A stretch of 61,603 nucleotides of DNA from Planctomycetota bacterium. Its GTDB lineage: Bacteria; Planctomycetota; JAJSAM01; JAJVHW01. The notes under the pieces are model-generated. The model had not been told where the DNA came from, searched no databases, and saw only the letters and a list, made by a program, of their open reading frames with translations. Both the position numbers and the translations under genes were made by a program. Position 1 is the stretch's first letter. The number at the start of each line of letters is the position of its first letter. Below are positions 9,404 to 18,646 of the stretch, in pieces. The stretch lies in assembly GCA_021776825.1 (NCBI GenBank), contig JAJFFG010000069.1, positions 1 through 61,603 on the forward strand, in the 5' to 3' direction.

Positions 9404-11626
9404 TCATTCGAGCAGGGCACGCGCCTCAAGGAGCGCGAGCATCGCCATCGCCGTCGAAGCGCCCTTGCCCTGCATCTGCGCGTCGACGAACGAACCGTCC
9501 GCTTCCACCTGCGCGAGGATCAGCTCGATCTGCTTCTCCGCGAGTTCGGCCGACTGCTCCTTGGGCAGCGCGGCGATCGCGCGGGCCGTGTACCAGTGCC
9601 CGAAGTAGTGGTGATAGGCGTCGTGCAGCACGCGTACCGAGAAGTAGGACTCGAACACCTTCGTCGTCGTGCGCACCGCGGCTTCGTGCTCGAGGAACAG
9701 ATCGACCGCGTCGCGGAGTCGCTCGTGATCCGGCTTGGCGGTGTGCGCCTGCAACGCCAGCTCGCAGAGCGCGGTCCGGCACGACGAGGCCTTCAGCGGA
9801 AACGGCATCGTCGGGGCGTACTCGAACAGGCGCGCTTCGTCCGGCGACCGCACCGACTCGAGGAACTGCGCCGCCTTCTTCCGCATTGCCGTGCGCACCT
9901 CTGCATCGCCGACACCGATGGCGTCGAGCTCCGTGAGCAAGAGCAGGACGGGCGCAGTGTTGAAACTGTGGATGCGCGGCGGCAGCATGTAACTCCAGCC
10001 GCCGTTCTTCTGGATCTTCTCCAGCGCGCGGACGAGTCGCCGTGAGCGCGCCCGCGCGGTCTTCTTCTCGGTGTCCGTCGTGAGCGGGCTCGTGAGAACC
10101 GTGACCTGCGCTTCGAGCGCGTACGTGAGCTGCCAGATGTGATCCGGCGGCGCGTCAGAGAACGATCCGATGCGCTCGATCCCGCGCCGGGCTGCGGGCA
10201 GCGCGCGCCGGGCCAGACCGGCGTCGATCTCGGCGGCACGCAGCAACGCCGAGACGGCGAGTCCGCTGCGCGCCACCGTCTTGTCCCAACGACTGCCAGC
10301 GCCGGCGGTCGGGTGCGAGTCGATGTGGGGATCGGGCCAGCCGCCGTCGTCGGCCTGAAGACCGATGAGCACCTCGGTGGCGCGAGCGACGACGTCGTCG
10401 AGGAAGAGCGAGTCGGCGCCGACCTCGGTCGTGTTCGCCAGCGCGTCGATCCCGACGTCGCCCGGCGTTTCCCACTGTTCCAGCCGCACGCCCGCGGCGA
10501 GAGCAGAGGCGACGACCGCGGCGCGGTTCACCTTCGGCAACACGAGGTCACCGACCTGCTTGCCCGCGGACTCGAGGGAGGCGCGCAGTGTGCGCGCTGT
10601 CAGGCGCGGCGAGAGGACGCCAAGACGGTCGGTGACGTGAACGAGCGTTCCGTCTGGCTGGAAGACGGCGAGGCACGGACCTCGCATGCGACTGCTGCCG
10701 ATCCCGAACGTGCCGAGCGGACCGCGCGGCGTCTCGAAGTCGAACGTGTAGAGCCGGACCCGCGCGGGCACGAAATGGGCGGTGACCAGCGCCATGACCT
10801 CTGGGTCGCTGAACACAGCGGCCATGAGCGCGCGCTCCTTCACCAGCCCGGCGTCGATCTGCATGGCGCGCGCATCGCCGAAGGGGTGCGCCGTCTGTCC
10901 ACGAAGCAACCGGGCAGCACCGGCGAAACCGGACAGCCAACGCTTGTCCTGGACGGGCACGAACGTCGCGACGACCAGACGTCCGCTCTCGTCGGCGCTA
11001 CGGAGTGCGCCCTCGAACGTGTCGGCCCAGGACAACGTCGCCGAGGCCGGCGTGTCGGTCTCGATCGGCGGCTGCTTCCACGATGCAGCGCTACCGGCTC
11101 CCGTCGGCCATGTCTTGGCCTTCGGTTGATCGGGATACGGCGGGAGCGGACGGCCCTCGATGCGCGCGATCGCGGTCTCGACCGTGTATCGCTCCATGGT
11201 CTCGGTCGCCGTCTCGAGGCGCTTCTTCAGTGGCTCGAGCGCGCGCTCGTCGCCGATCAGGCCGAGCGCCTCGGTGGACACGCTGCGTACGTCCCGGTGC
11301 GGGTCGTCGGCGAACACCGCGAGCAGATCGTCGAGAGCGACCTGCGCCTTCAGCGCGCCGAGGACCTTGGCCGCCTGCCAGCGCCGCGGACCGGGGGCCT
11401 TCGCGTCGGACAGCAACTCGCGACAGGCCGGGATCGCACGCTCCCCGAGCGCGACGAGTTCGTTCATGGCCTGGAACGCGAACTCCTCGCGATTGGTGCC
11501 GAGCTTCTCGACCCAGGCGGCGACGTCTTTGTCAGGCCCCTGCGGCGGGTCGGGTGCGTCCTGCGCGACGGCGGGTGTCAGCGCGGCAACGAGCAGCACG
11601 AACGGCGCGAAGCGAGCGCGTGGCAT
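9404..11626 (-). CDS. Secreted HEAT-repeat / thioredoxin-like / alpha-toroid protein
   Basis: Protein of 740 residues. The start at 11626 is supported by a strong ribosome-binding site (GGGAGG 7 nt upstream) and gives a clean signal peptide (RFAPFVLLVAALTPAVAQDAP). Residues about 40-165 are HEAT-like repeats (AMNELVALGERAIPACRELL, ADDPHRDVRSVSTEALGLIGD). Residues about 205-340 resemble a thioredoxin-fold region without the redox cysteines (ALRSADESGRLVVATFVPV). Residues about 385-735 look like an alpha/alpha toroid of the prenyltransferase/squalene cyclase type (NGGWSYMLPPRIHSFNTAPVLLLLTELD). This architecture is common in planctomycetes, function unknown. Confidence 0.8.
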   Translation of the reverse strand: MPRARFAPFVLLVAALTPAVAQDAPDPPQGPDKDVAAWVEKLGTNREEFAFQAMNELVALGERAIPACRELLSDAKAPGPRRWQAAKVLGALKAQVALDDLLAVFADDPHRDVRSVSTEALGLIGDERALEPLKKRLETATETMERYTVETAIARIEGRPLPPYPDQPKAKTWPTGAGSAASWKQPPIETDTPASATLSWADTFEGALRSADESGRLVVATFVPVQDKRWLSGFAGAARLLRGQTAHPFGDARAMQIDAGLVKERALMAAVFSDPEVMALVTAHFVPARVRLYTFDFETPRGPLGTFGIGSSRMRGPCLAVFQPDGTLVHVTDRLGVLSPRLTARTLRASLESAGKQVGDLVLPKVNRAAVVASALAAGVRLEQWETPGDVGIDALANTTEVGADSLFLDDVVARATEVLIGLQADDGGWPDPHIDSHPTAGAGSRWDKTVARSGLAVSALLRAAEIDAGLARRALPAARRGIERIGSFSDAPPDHIWQLTYALEAQVTVLTSPLTTDTEKKTARARSRRLVRALEKIQKNGGWSYMLPPRIHSFNTAPVLLLLTELDAIGVGDAEVRTAMRKKAAQFLESVRSPDEARLFEYAPTMPFPLKASSCRTALCELALQAHTAKPDHERLRDAVDLFLEHEAAVRTTTKVFESYFSVRVLHDAYHHYFGHWYTARAIAALPKEQSAELAEKQIELILAQVEADGSFVDAQMQGKGASTAMAMLALLEARALLE

Positions 11627-11702
11627 CCCAACCTCCCGCGGCACGCGACTCCCACCTCACGCGCCGACGGTCCGATGGTACCCGTCCTGGCGAGACGCGA
11701 CG

Positions 11703-12473
11703 TCAGGCGGAGAGCGCAGCTTCGAGCTGCGGCTGCGGATCCGGCATGTCGAGGATGCGCAGGTTGGGCTCATCGTCGTCGAGACGACGTTGGAGCGAGA
11801 GGAGGTCGCAGGCCGCGAAGGCTCCGTCGCGGAACGTCGACTTCGAGCGCCCACCCGTGCGAGGACGGTGATCGATCGCGACCTCGGCGACGCCCTTGGT
11901 GAGTTGCAGCATGCGGATCGTGAGCTCGACGTGGATCAGGCGCCCCGGCGAGAGCAGATAGAGCGTCCGAAGCAGTCGCGTGTCGACGAGTTTGAACGCG
12001 CAGTCGATGTCGCTGGCGGCGAGCCCGAGCATCCTGCGCGACAGTCCGTTGACGATTCGCGACGCGATGCGGCTCGACGTGCTTCCGCGGTGCTTTGTGC
12101 GGACACCGAGGACGAGCGGCGTGCGCCAGGCCTCCTGGATCAGACGCGGGATCTGCGCTGCCGGATACTGGCCATCGGCTTCGGTGAGCAGCGTGTACTG
12201 CATCTCGGCGAGCTGGATGCCCGCGGCCAACGCCGCGCCGTAGCCGCGATCCTGCGGAAAGCGCATCCATCGGAAGCGACCCGGGTACTCCGCGGCGAGT
12301 TCGCCGCAGACCTTCGGCGTGCCGTCCGTGCTGCCGCCATCCACCACGATGATCTCCCAGCCAGACGTCGCGCCCTCGAGCGCTTCGGCCAACTCGCGGA
12401 CCGACGCAGCGAGCGTCTGCTCCTCGTCGAGCGCGGGGATCACGGCGGAGACGGTCACGTCGAACAGGGCCAC
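11703..12473 (-). CDS. Family 2 glycosyltransferase (dolichyl-phosphate mannose synthase-like)
   Basis: Protein of 256 residues of GT2 (GT-A) fold. Visible motifs are SAVIPALDEEQTL, the nucleotide-sugar-binding VVDGGSTDGT (D45, D50), RGYGAALAAGIQLA and the metal-binding region TEADGQY (E98, D100). It resembles polyprenyl-phosphate sugar transferases, but has no C-terminal membrane segment, so the acceptor is uncertain. It probably acts at the cytoplasmic face of the membrane in glycan or glycolipid synthesis. Confidence 0.85.
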   Translation of the reverse strand: MALFDVTVSAVIPALDEEQTLAASVRELAEALEGATSGWEIIVVDGGSTDGTPKVCGELAAEYPGRFRWMRFPQDRGYGAALAAGIQLAEMQYTLLTEADGQYPAAQIPRLIQEAWRTPLVLGVRTKHRGSTSSRIASRIVNGLSRRMLGLAASDIDCAFKLVDTRLLRTLYLLSPGRLIHVELTIRMLQLTKGVAEVAIDHRPRTGGRSKSTFRDGAFAACDLLSLQRRLDDDEPNLRILDMPDPQPQLEAALSA

Positions 12474-12596
12474 TGCGACACCTCGTCTGGGGGTCCGGGT
12501 GAGAGAGGCGCACCGTTGCGTCCTCGTTCACTGGATATGGCCCAGGCCACGGCGAACTTGCCGGCGATCGCTGGTTCCAACTCGCCGGAGCGTCGA

Positions 12597-13358
12597 TCAG
12601 GCGTGGCGCTCCGCCACTTCGTCGCGCGGTGTCCGCATCTCGCTCCGCATCTCGCTCCGCAGTCGCGAGAGCTCCGCGTCACACGCGGCGATCTCCGCCC
12701 CGAGACGCGGATCGACTGTCTGCGGGCGGTACGCCTCGACCTCGAGTCGACGCGCGATCGGCTCGAGCGCCTGGCCCGCCTGCACCTGCTCCTGAAGGCG
12801 CTCGAGCGCGCCCTGCAGATCGGTGATTCGGCCGTCGCGGCGCTCGATCTCGACGTCCTTCTCCGCGAGCGCGGTGCGGTGCTTGTTGCCCTGGTCCTGG
12901 AGCCATTCGTCGCGCTGACGAACCTGAGAGACGAGCGGGTCGAGGACCTCCACACGGGCCCGCAGGTTGCGCAGTTCGGTGTTGCGGCGAGCCAACTGCG
13001 CCTCGCTCTCGCGGGCCTTCGCTTCGACGGCTCGCATCTGGGCGGTGCGCACCCGGCGCTCCTCCTCGGAGAGAGCCTCGTCGGCCACATCCTCTTGCGG
13101 TTCGAGCGCACCGAAGACGGCGTCGAACGACGCGACGTTGCCGAGCCCTTGCTCCTGCACCGTTGCCGACGATGGTTCGCCCGCCCCCATCAGCTCGGCA
13201 CTCACGCCGGGGAGAGCGTGGCGCACGGTGGCCTGTCCCGTCGCCTCGGGCTCGGCGTCACCGTCGAGCAGGAGGCGATTGAAGAACCAACCGTTCAGAA
13301 ATCCCATCACGGCGGCGATCAGGAGATACAGGATCAGGGCAACGTCGGACTCGAACAT
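12597..13358 (-). CDS. Membrane-anchored coiled-coil protein
   Basis: Protein of 253 residues. The ATG at 13358 has a good ribosome-binding site (GGAAGGAAG about 6 nt upstream), so longer readings are rejected. The N-terminus is a single transmembrane helix (VALILYLLIAAVMGFLNGWFF, residues about 6-26). After a low-complexity linker there is a long coiled coil (about residues 95-250) rich in Glu, Arg, Gln and Leu heptads. It is probably an inner-membrane-anchored cytoplasmic rod. No family recognised; divergent from the selenoprotein gene and sharing its promoter region. Confidence 0.75.
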   Translation of the reverse strand: MFESDVALILYLLIAAVMGFLNGWFFNRLLLDGDAEPEATGQATVRHALPGVSAELMGAGEPSSATVQEQGLGNVASFDAVFGALEPQEDVADEALSEEERRVRTAQMRAVEAKARESEAQLARRNTELRNLRARVEVLDPLVSQVRQRDEWLQDQGNKHRTALAEKDVEIERRDGRITDLQGALERLQEQVQAGQALEPIARRLEVEAYRPQTVDPRLGAEIAACDAELSRLRSEMRSEMRTPRDEVAERHA

Positions 13359-13561
13359 CGCAGGCTTCCTTCCCGGAACCGGCTTCGGCACCGCACGTGG
13401 GCACGTCCTGCCCTCGCCACGATCCGCGCTCCGGACACCGGAGAGATGCAAGAGGAGTGCCAGACGGGGAACCCACGGCTTGGCGTAGCCGTCCCGACAG
13501 GAGAACATCGCCGTTGCGTCGGTCGGCACCTCGCCCGCCATCGCACGTCCGGAGGAGCTCC

Positions 13562-14479
13562 ATGCGTCCCCTCGCCGCACACATCTCGCTGCTCGCGCTC
13601 GGCCTAGCCATCGTCGCGACCCCGCTCGCCGCGCAGGAGACCGAGCGCACCGCGCACCCGATGTACGACGACCGCGGCGCGCTCGAGTGGCGCGAGAAGC
13701 TCGACGACGCGCTGGAGCTCGCTCGAACCGAGCGCAAGGTCGTGTTCATCGAGTACGGCCGCGAGACCTGAGGCAAGTGCGTCGCGCTCGTCGAGCGCGT
13801 TCTCCCGGCTCCCTCGATCCGCAAGCGGCTCGACGCCATGGCCGTCGGTCTCGGCGCCCACTGTGATCCGCCCAAAGTGGAACAGCGGCTGCTCGAGACG
13901 TTCACCGAGAAGTTCGACGGCGCGCCGAGTCTGCCGTTCGTCGCCTGGGTGACACCGGACTTTGAGTGGATTCACGGGTTCGCGGGTGGACGCACCGTGA
14001 AGGAGTTCGAGGCCGATCTCGACCTCGTAGAGCGCAGTCCGCTCCTGCCTGCATCGCAGAAGGACGCCGATCGGCTGTCGGAGCTCGGGCGGGTCGCGCG
14101 CGACGCAGCCGAGGAGAAGTCGTGGGCGGACGTGCTGAAGCAGGCTCGCAGCGCAGCCGAGATCCGCGGCGGCTGTCCGGGTCGCGTGATGCTCGACACA
14201 GCCGTCGCGAAGGCACGCTCGTGGGCAGCGGGTGAGTTCTACGTCGCCGTCGAACGGGCGCTGACGGAGGACGACCTGAAGCCGTCCCTCGACGCGCTCC
14301 GCGCCATCAAGCGCGACTTCAAGGGCGATCCGGAGGCCGAGACGGCGGCCCGTGGCCTGAAGGCCATCGACCTCTACCGTCGCAACGCGCGCCTCTCTGG
14401 TGAGAAGCGGACCGCGGCGATGGAGAAGGCGCGCACGGCGTACGCCGACACCGAGTGGGAAGCACTGTTCGCCGAGTAG
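13562..14479 (+). CDS. Secreted thioredoxin-like protein, probable selenoprotein (in-frame TGA read as Sec, UxxC motif)
   Basis: Read through the TGA at 13769-13771 the product is 305 residues. The start at 13562 has a strong ribosome-binding site (GGAGGAG, 5 nt away) and gives a textbook signal peptide (ISLLALGLAIVATPLAAQ). The TGA is codon 70 in FIEYGRET-U-GKC, precisely where the first Cys of the thioredoxin-fold CxxC motif is expected after the beta strand KVVFIEYG. The second Cys (TGC, 13778-13780) is intact. The frame continues with G/C-biased codons for 235 more residues to a clean stop, including a cis-Pro-type segment (GAPSLPFVAW) and a helical C-terminal region. A SECIS-like hairpin begins 12 nt after the TGA. 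Seen: TGA, motif and hairpin. Known: Sec replaces redox Cys in bacterial thioredoxin-fold selenoproteins. Inferred: periplasmic or extracytoplasmic thiol-redox role. Conventional callers would split this gene into 13562-13771 and 13838-14479. Confidence 0.78.
13769..13799 (+). promoter_or_regulatory. Sec UGA codon and bacterial SECIS-like hairpin
   Basis: The TGA at 13769-13771 is followed by a perfect 7-bp stem, CGCGCTC (13783-13789) pairing with GAGCGCG (13793-13799), and a 3-nt loop GTC (13790-13792). Eighteen nucleotides separate the TGA from the loop and the first loop base is G. Both agree with the published bacterial SECIS consensus (loop 16-37 nt from UGA, a G in the first two loop positions). 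Confidence 0.7.
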
Positions 14480-14489
14480 TCGGCGGTCG

Positions 14490-15869
14490 CTAGAGCCGGT
14501 AGCGAATGGTCGCCGGGAAGAGCCGCCGGTCGTCGCGGTCGCGTCGGAAGTTCGACAGCAGCGTGGCGATCGATGGACGCGGATGGACGGTCGTCCGTGA
14601 CGCGCCGTGCTCGATGACGATCGGTTCCGACAGGTCGAAGAGCGCCGGCGAGAGCTGCAGTCGGAGCTCGGCCACGTTGCGGACGTCGAGCACGATGCGA
14701 TTCTTCCCCAGACGCTCGGCAGTGACCCGCGCGGCCTTCTTGTGCAGCGCGATGTGCTCCGGATCAGGACTGCCGAGAGACCGGATCGCGACGGGCTGGT
14801 AGCCACCGGTCTCGCGGACCTGAAGGATCTCGACCCAGTAGGCGCCGCGGTGCGCGGGGTCGTGCAGCGTGTAGGTGACCTTCGCGGGCAGCGGTTCGCG
14901 CACCTGGCGCGTGGCCCACTCCCAGATCACCTTCTCGAACTCCGCGCCGCGCGCACGGTCGGGGTCGGCGTGCACGGTGACGTTCGTGTGCTTGTGACGA
15001 CGGAGCTGCTGGACGAAGTCCTTGGTCCACCGATTGGCTCCGCGGTGTCCCCGGTCGGTGCCCCAGGCCGCGAGCACAGCCACGTGCTCGGCGTTGCCGA
15101 TGACCGACTGCGCTCCTGGGTAGTAGCCACTCGCTCCGACGATGCCGGCGAACCGATCCGGCCAGTGCGTGCCGAAGTACCACGCCGCGTTGCCGAAGCG
15201 GCTGTAGCCGCCAGTCAGGATGCGGTCGCGATCCACCGCGAAGTGTCGTTCCAGGTCGGCGACGATCGACAGCACGACGCTCTGGCCGAGTCGGCCGGCC
15301 GTCATGCGCAACGGCTCGCCGCCGAGCTCCGCCGCCATGAGCAGAGCGTCGCTCGGACGGACGACCGCCCAGCCCTCCGGCACCGGTGTCCCCTGCCGCC
15401 CGAGCCCGAGCGTCCCGAGTTCGAAGAACACCGGCACGCGCTCCGTCCCGTCGTACCCACGCGGGAGGACCACCGAGTACCAGTACGGCTGCTGCTCGCC
15501 GATCGGGTAGATGCGGACGCGCCCCGACTCGAACGGGTAGTCGGCAAAGAACGCCGCGTGTCGCTCGAAGTCCTTCACGGTGGGTCGCGGTCCGCGCCGC
15601 GGATCGTAGGTGCGACCACGCGCGAGGACGTCGTGCACGTGGCGCCACGTCAGACCGGGCATCTCCGAGAGTTCGGTGAGCGCGGCGTCGTACGCGACAC
15701 CTCCCGGCGCGTCGGCGGCGTCCCAGACGAGCTGCTGAACGATGGGATCGGCAGCGAGATCGGGGGCTGCGGCATCCTCGGCAGCGACGCTGCCCACGAC
15801 CCCGGCCACGACGCCGGCCGCGAGCAAGATCACCCCGACCAGCCCCATCGCTCGGCCTCGCATGCTCAT
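14490..15869 (-). CDS. Secreted alpha/beta-hydrolase-like protein
   Basis: Protein of 459 residues with an N-terminal signal (VGVILLAAGVVAGVVGSVAAED). The start may be the ATG at 15869 or the one six bases later, which is better spaced from GGAG. The middle looks like an alpha/beta hydrolase of the esterase/PHB-depolymerase type: YSVVLPRGYDGTERVPVFFELG, then the nucleophile-elbow-like GGYSRFGNAAW and DRFAGIVGASGYYPG. The elbow is G-Y-S-R-F, not the canonical GxSxG, so activity is not assured. A beta-rich C-terminal region (about 370-459) ends in LFPATIRYRL. Convergent with the selenoprotein gene, with only 10 bp between stops. Confidence 0.75.
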   Translation of the reverse strand: MSMRGRAMGLVGVILLAAGVVAGVVGSVAAEDAAAPDLAADPIVQQLVWDAADAPGGVAYDAALTELSEMPGLTWRHVHDVLARGRTYDPRRGPRPTVKDFERHAAFFADYPFESGRVRIYPIGEQQPYWYSVVLPRGYDGTERVPVFFELGTLGLGRQGTPVPEGWAVVRPSDALLMAAELGGEPLRMTAGRLGQSVVLSIVADLERHFAVDRDRILTGGYSRFGNAAWYFGTHWPDRFAGIVGASGYYPGAQSVIGNAEHVAVLAAWGTDRGHRGANRWTKDFVQQLRRHKHTNVTVHADPDRARGAEFEKVIWEWATRQVREPLPAKVTYTLHDPAHRGAYWVEILQVRETGGYQPVAIRSLGSPDPEHIALHKKAARVTAERLGKNRIVLDVRNVAELRLQLSPALFDLSEPIVIEHGASRTTVHPRPSIATLLSNFRRDRDDRRLFPATIRYRL

Positions 15870-15951
15870 GGCTCCAGTCTACGAGGGGTCGGCGAACACG
15901 CATCGGACACGCGGTAGGCACGCAGTGGGCCCGCAGTACGATGGCCGCAAG

Positions 15952-16335
15952 ATGAAGATCGTCGGACTCGACCACGTCCAGCTCGCGATGCCCCCCGGAG
16001 GCGAGGGAGAGGCGCGCGCGTTCTATGTGGGCGTTCTCGGGATGGCGGAACGACCGAAGCCACCGGCGCTCGCCCAGAACGGCGGCGTCTGGTTCGAGGT
16101 GCCCGGTGCCGTCGTCCACCTTGGGCTCGAAGCGGACTTCCGTCCGGCGCAGAAGGCGCACCCGGCGCTGCTCGTGGCGGACCTCGACGAGTGCCGGCGC
16201 ACGCTGCTCGCGGCGGGCTGCGAAGCGCGCGACGACGATCGTCTGCCCAGCGTGCGGCGGCTGTACACCGACGACCCATTCGGCAACCGGATCGAGATCC
16301 TCCAGGCCGGCGACGGCTTCTCCGAACGCGACTGA
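15952..16335 (+). CDS. Glyoxalase/VOC-fold protein
   Basis: Protein of 127 residues with the two-module vicinal-oxygen-chelate fold. The first metal ligand His is in LDHVQLAMP, and the fold continues ARAFYVGVLGM, VWFEVPGAVVHLGLEADF and ends RRLYTDDPFGNRIEIL, which carries the terminal Glu ligand. VOC proteins include glyoxalase I, dioxygenases and antibiotic-binding proteins; the substrate cannot be told. The start at 15952 is the first in-frame ATG that begins the domain; the ribosome-binding site is weak. Confidence 0.85.
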   Translation: MKIVGLDHVQLAMPPGGEGEARAFYVGVLGMAERPKPPALAQNGGVWFEVPGAVVHLGLEADFRPAQKAHPALLVADLDECRRTLLAAGCEARDDDRLPSVRRLYTDDPFGNRIEILQAGDGFSERD

Positions 16336-16431
16336 ACGCGAGAGCCTCTCAGGCGGCCCGTGCCACGTGCCGATGAGGAAACGGGCGTACTCGCCCTCGA
16401 CTTGCGAGGGCCGCGACCCCGGAGACCTCCG

Positions 16432-17616
16432 ATGCGCGTCGCCACGCTGGCCACTCTCTCTATCCTCCTCCTTCTCGGCTGTGACGGCTACGAGCCGTCG
16501 GCTCCGAAGAGACTGCGCGTGGAGCCCCGCGGGGCAGACGTCGGCCTCGAGCTTCGCCAGGACGTCCCAGAGGCGCCGGCGACGATCGAGGAGCCAACCG
16601 AACTGCCCCAGGTGCTGGACATCGCGTACGAGCCGGAGCGCGCTGCGCCGGCTCCGGCGAGCACGGTCCCGCCCGGCCTCGGCGCCAGTGTCCCAGCGGC
16701 GCCCGCGGCAACGACTCCCGTTCGGACGACATCGCGCCACCTGCGCAAGGTCGCCAATCCCACGACGCGTCAGGCCGGCACTCACGTCGAGCTCGTGCGG
16801 GCCGGCGACGCGCCGCTGGCGCCGATCCGCTTCGCCGTCGAGGTCGGCCACGTCGAGCGAGTCGAGATGACCTTGGACATGGAGCTCGGGATCGAGATGG
16901 GCGGCCGCAAGGTGCAAGGCGTCGAGCTGCCGTCTCTCGTGATGGAACTCGAGATCAAGGTGCTGAACGTCTCCGACGACGGCGACATTCAATACCGAGT
17001 CCGCGCGAAGGACGTCCGCCTGGGCGAGACGGACGAGCGCGTAGACCGACGCGTGAAGCGCGCGATGGAGGAGTCGCTCGCGTCGCTGGACACGCTCGAG
17101 GCGATCTGCACCATGAACGATCGCGGCGTGGTCACCGACACGAGTTTCGGCATCTCGGGCGACGCACCGAAGGAGACGCGAGACCTGCTGAAGCAGGTCG
17201 AGACGACGCTCGGCCAAGTGTCGGCTCCCCTTCCGCTCGAGCCCGTCGGCCCGAACGCGGTCTGGAAAGTGCACCAGACGATCTCCGCCCAGCAGGGGGT
17301 CGAGATGGTCCAGACGGCGACCTACCAGCTACTGCGACGCGATGAGCGTGGCTGCAGCATGCTCGTCAAGCTCGAGCAGTCCGCACCGCGCCAGTCCGTC
17401 GCCTCACCCGACCTCCCGCAAGGCGCCACGATGTCGCTCGATCGCCTCAGCGGCGAGGGCTCCGGGCGCCTCGTGATCTCACCCGGTCGCCTCAGCCCCG
17501 TCACGGGCAGCCTGAAGGTGCAGACGGACCTCGACTTCGGACTCGAGTACCGCGGCGAGAAGGAGACGATGTCGATCGGGCTCGGGGCCCGGTTGGCGAT
17601 CGATTCCCCCAAGTAG
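16432..17616 (+). CDS. Hypothetical lipoprotein, planctomycete type
   Basis: Protein of 394 residues. The ATG at 16432 (GGAGA upstream) gives a lipoprotein signal, MRVATLATLSILLLLGC, with Cys at residue 17. A proline/alanine-rich linker (about 60-95) precedes a beta-rich domain from about 125 to the end (FAVEVGHVERVEMTLDMELGIE, NAVWKVHQTISAQQGVEM, RLVISPGRLSPVTGSLKVQTDLDFG). This pattern resembles the DUF6263-like proteins annotated in planctomycetes, but I cannot confirm the family. Function unknown. Confidence 0.75.
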   Translation: MRVATLATLSILLLLGCDGYEPSAPKRLRVEPRGADVGLELRQDVPEAPATIEEPTELPQVLDIAYEPERAAPAPASTVPPGLGASVPAAPAATTPVRTTSRHLRKVANPTTRQAGTHVELVRAGDAPLAPIRFAVEVGHVERVEMTLDMELGIEMGGRKVQGVELPSLVMELEIKVLNVSDDGDIQYRVRAKDVRLGETDERVDRRVKRAMEESLASLDTLEAICTMNDRGVVTDTSFGISGDAPKETRDLLKQVETTLGQVSAPLPLEPVGPNAVWKVHQTISAQQGVEMVQTATYQLLRRDERGCSMLVKLEQSAPRQSVASPDLPQGATMSLDRLSGEGSGRLVISPGRLSPVTGSLKVQTDLDFGLEYRGEKETMSIGLGARLAIDSPK

Positions 17617-18240
17617 CGGTTGCGGGTTGCGGTCACGGCGATTGCGTCGCCCGTCGTAGGTGGACGCGCGTCGGGGGCATGTGGCAATCGCCGCGCCCTC
17701 AGTTGTTGTCTGGCGTGTGCTCGGTCTCGTCACGTCTCCCTCGAGAGCGCCCGGCGCCGGTCGAGGACCTCCGCGCACGCATTCCCGCGTCACGCTGCTT
17801 GCGCTCGGGCGCAACCAGCGCGCCCCGGGGTCACGTCGATTGCGGGTGGTCGGTGGGTGGGCGCGTTCGGGGCCTGCGGCAATCGCCGCGCCTCCCATGT
17901 CTCTGGTCGGCTCCGCGGCTGCGTCACCTCGTGGGCGAGCGCGGTGCCCCTCGGTCGCAGCCTTGCGTGGCCTCATCTCCCGCGTCACGGCGCGGGGTCA
18001 CGTCGATTGCTGAGCGCGGGTTGGTGACGCAAATCGGGACATGCGGCAATCGCCGCGCCTCCCATGTTTCTGGTCGGCTCCGCGGCTGCGTCACGTCTCA
18101 CGCGAGAGCCAACCCCTCGGTCGCAGCCTTGCGTGGCCTCATTCCCCCGCGTCACGGCGCTTGCGCTGACGCGCAACCGCCGCGCCACGGGTGGGGATCC
18201 GTGCGGACCTCGCCTCCGCCAACCCCTCGCGATCGCGGTG
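17617..18240 (+). repeat. Repeat family B, direct array (about 3 units)
   Basis: No gene. Long interspersed units begin around GGCAATCGCCGCGCC (17684, 17879, 18048) and share the blocks CTCGGTCTCGTCACG, GGTCGAGGACCTCCGCG, TCGGTCGCAGCCTTGCGTGG and CGCGTCACGGCG. The first unit begins directly after the lipoprotein stop. Reverse-complement copies form the array at 23090-23784. Confidence 0.75.
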
Positions 18241-18251
18241 AACACGGCGCC

Positions 18252-18357
18252 GTAGGGGCGGGCCCCCTGGCCCGCCCGCGCCCGCTGGGGTTGTTCGCGC
18301 GAGGCGGGTCCGATGGCGCTCGGCGAACGACCCTCGTCATCCGGACGGCCATCGGAC
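18252..18357 (+). repeat. Repeat family A, copy 1
   Basis: Two hairpins. The first has arms GGGCGGGCC (18256-18264) and GGCCCGCCC (18269-18277) with loop CCCT. The second has arms TCCGATGGC (18309-18317) and GCCATCGGA (18348-18356). Confidence 0.8.
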
Positions 18358-18402
18358 GATCTGGTGGCGGCCTGCCATCTGCGCGCGATCCCTCCATGAG
18401 GC

Positions 18403-18507
18403 CGTACGGGCGGATCTCCTGATCCGCCCCGCCCGCTGACGTGGCTCGCGCGAGGCCGGTCCGATGGCGCTCCGCGGACGACCGACGTCATGCGGACGGC
18501 CATCGGT
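18403..18507 (+). repeat. Repeat family A, copy 2
   Basis: First hairpin GGGCGGATC (18408-18416) / GATCCGCCC (18421-18429), loop TCCT. Second hairpin TCCGATGGC (18460-18468) / GCCATCGG (18499-18506). Same orientation as copy 1; stem bases differ by compensatory changes. Confidence 0.8.
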
Positions 18508-18646
18508 CGACGGCGTGGGCCCCGATGGATCACCCCCACACGCGATTCGCTGGATCGATCGGGCAAGTCCCCGAATCGATCCCGACTGGCTGCCCATGAC
18601 GCCGCTCTCCTGACGCATGCAGCGATCGCCGGGGTAGCCTCTGGCG

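Noticed and set aside
13771..13838. Interpretation of the TGA as a simple nonsense mutation with two separate genes
   Set aside because: The reading frame, codon bias and protein fold continue across it, the codon falls on a redox Cys position and a SECIS-like hairpin follows; a pseudogene is kept only as an alternative.
17617..18240. CRISPR array
   Set aside because: Units are long, imperfect and contiguous; there are no short identical repeats separated by unique equal-length spacers, and no cas genes.
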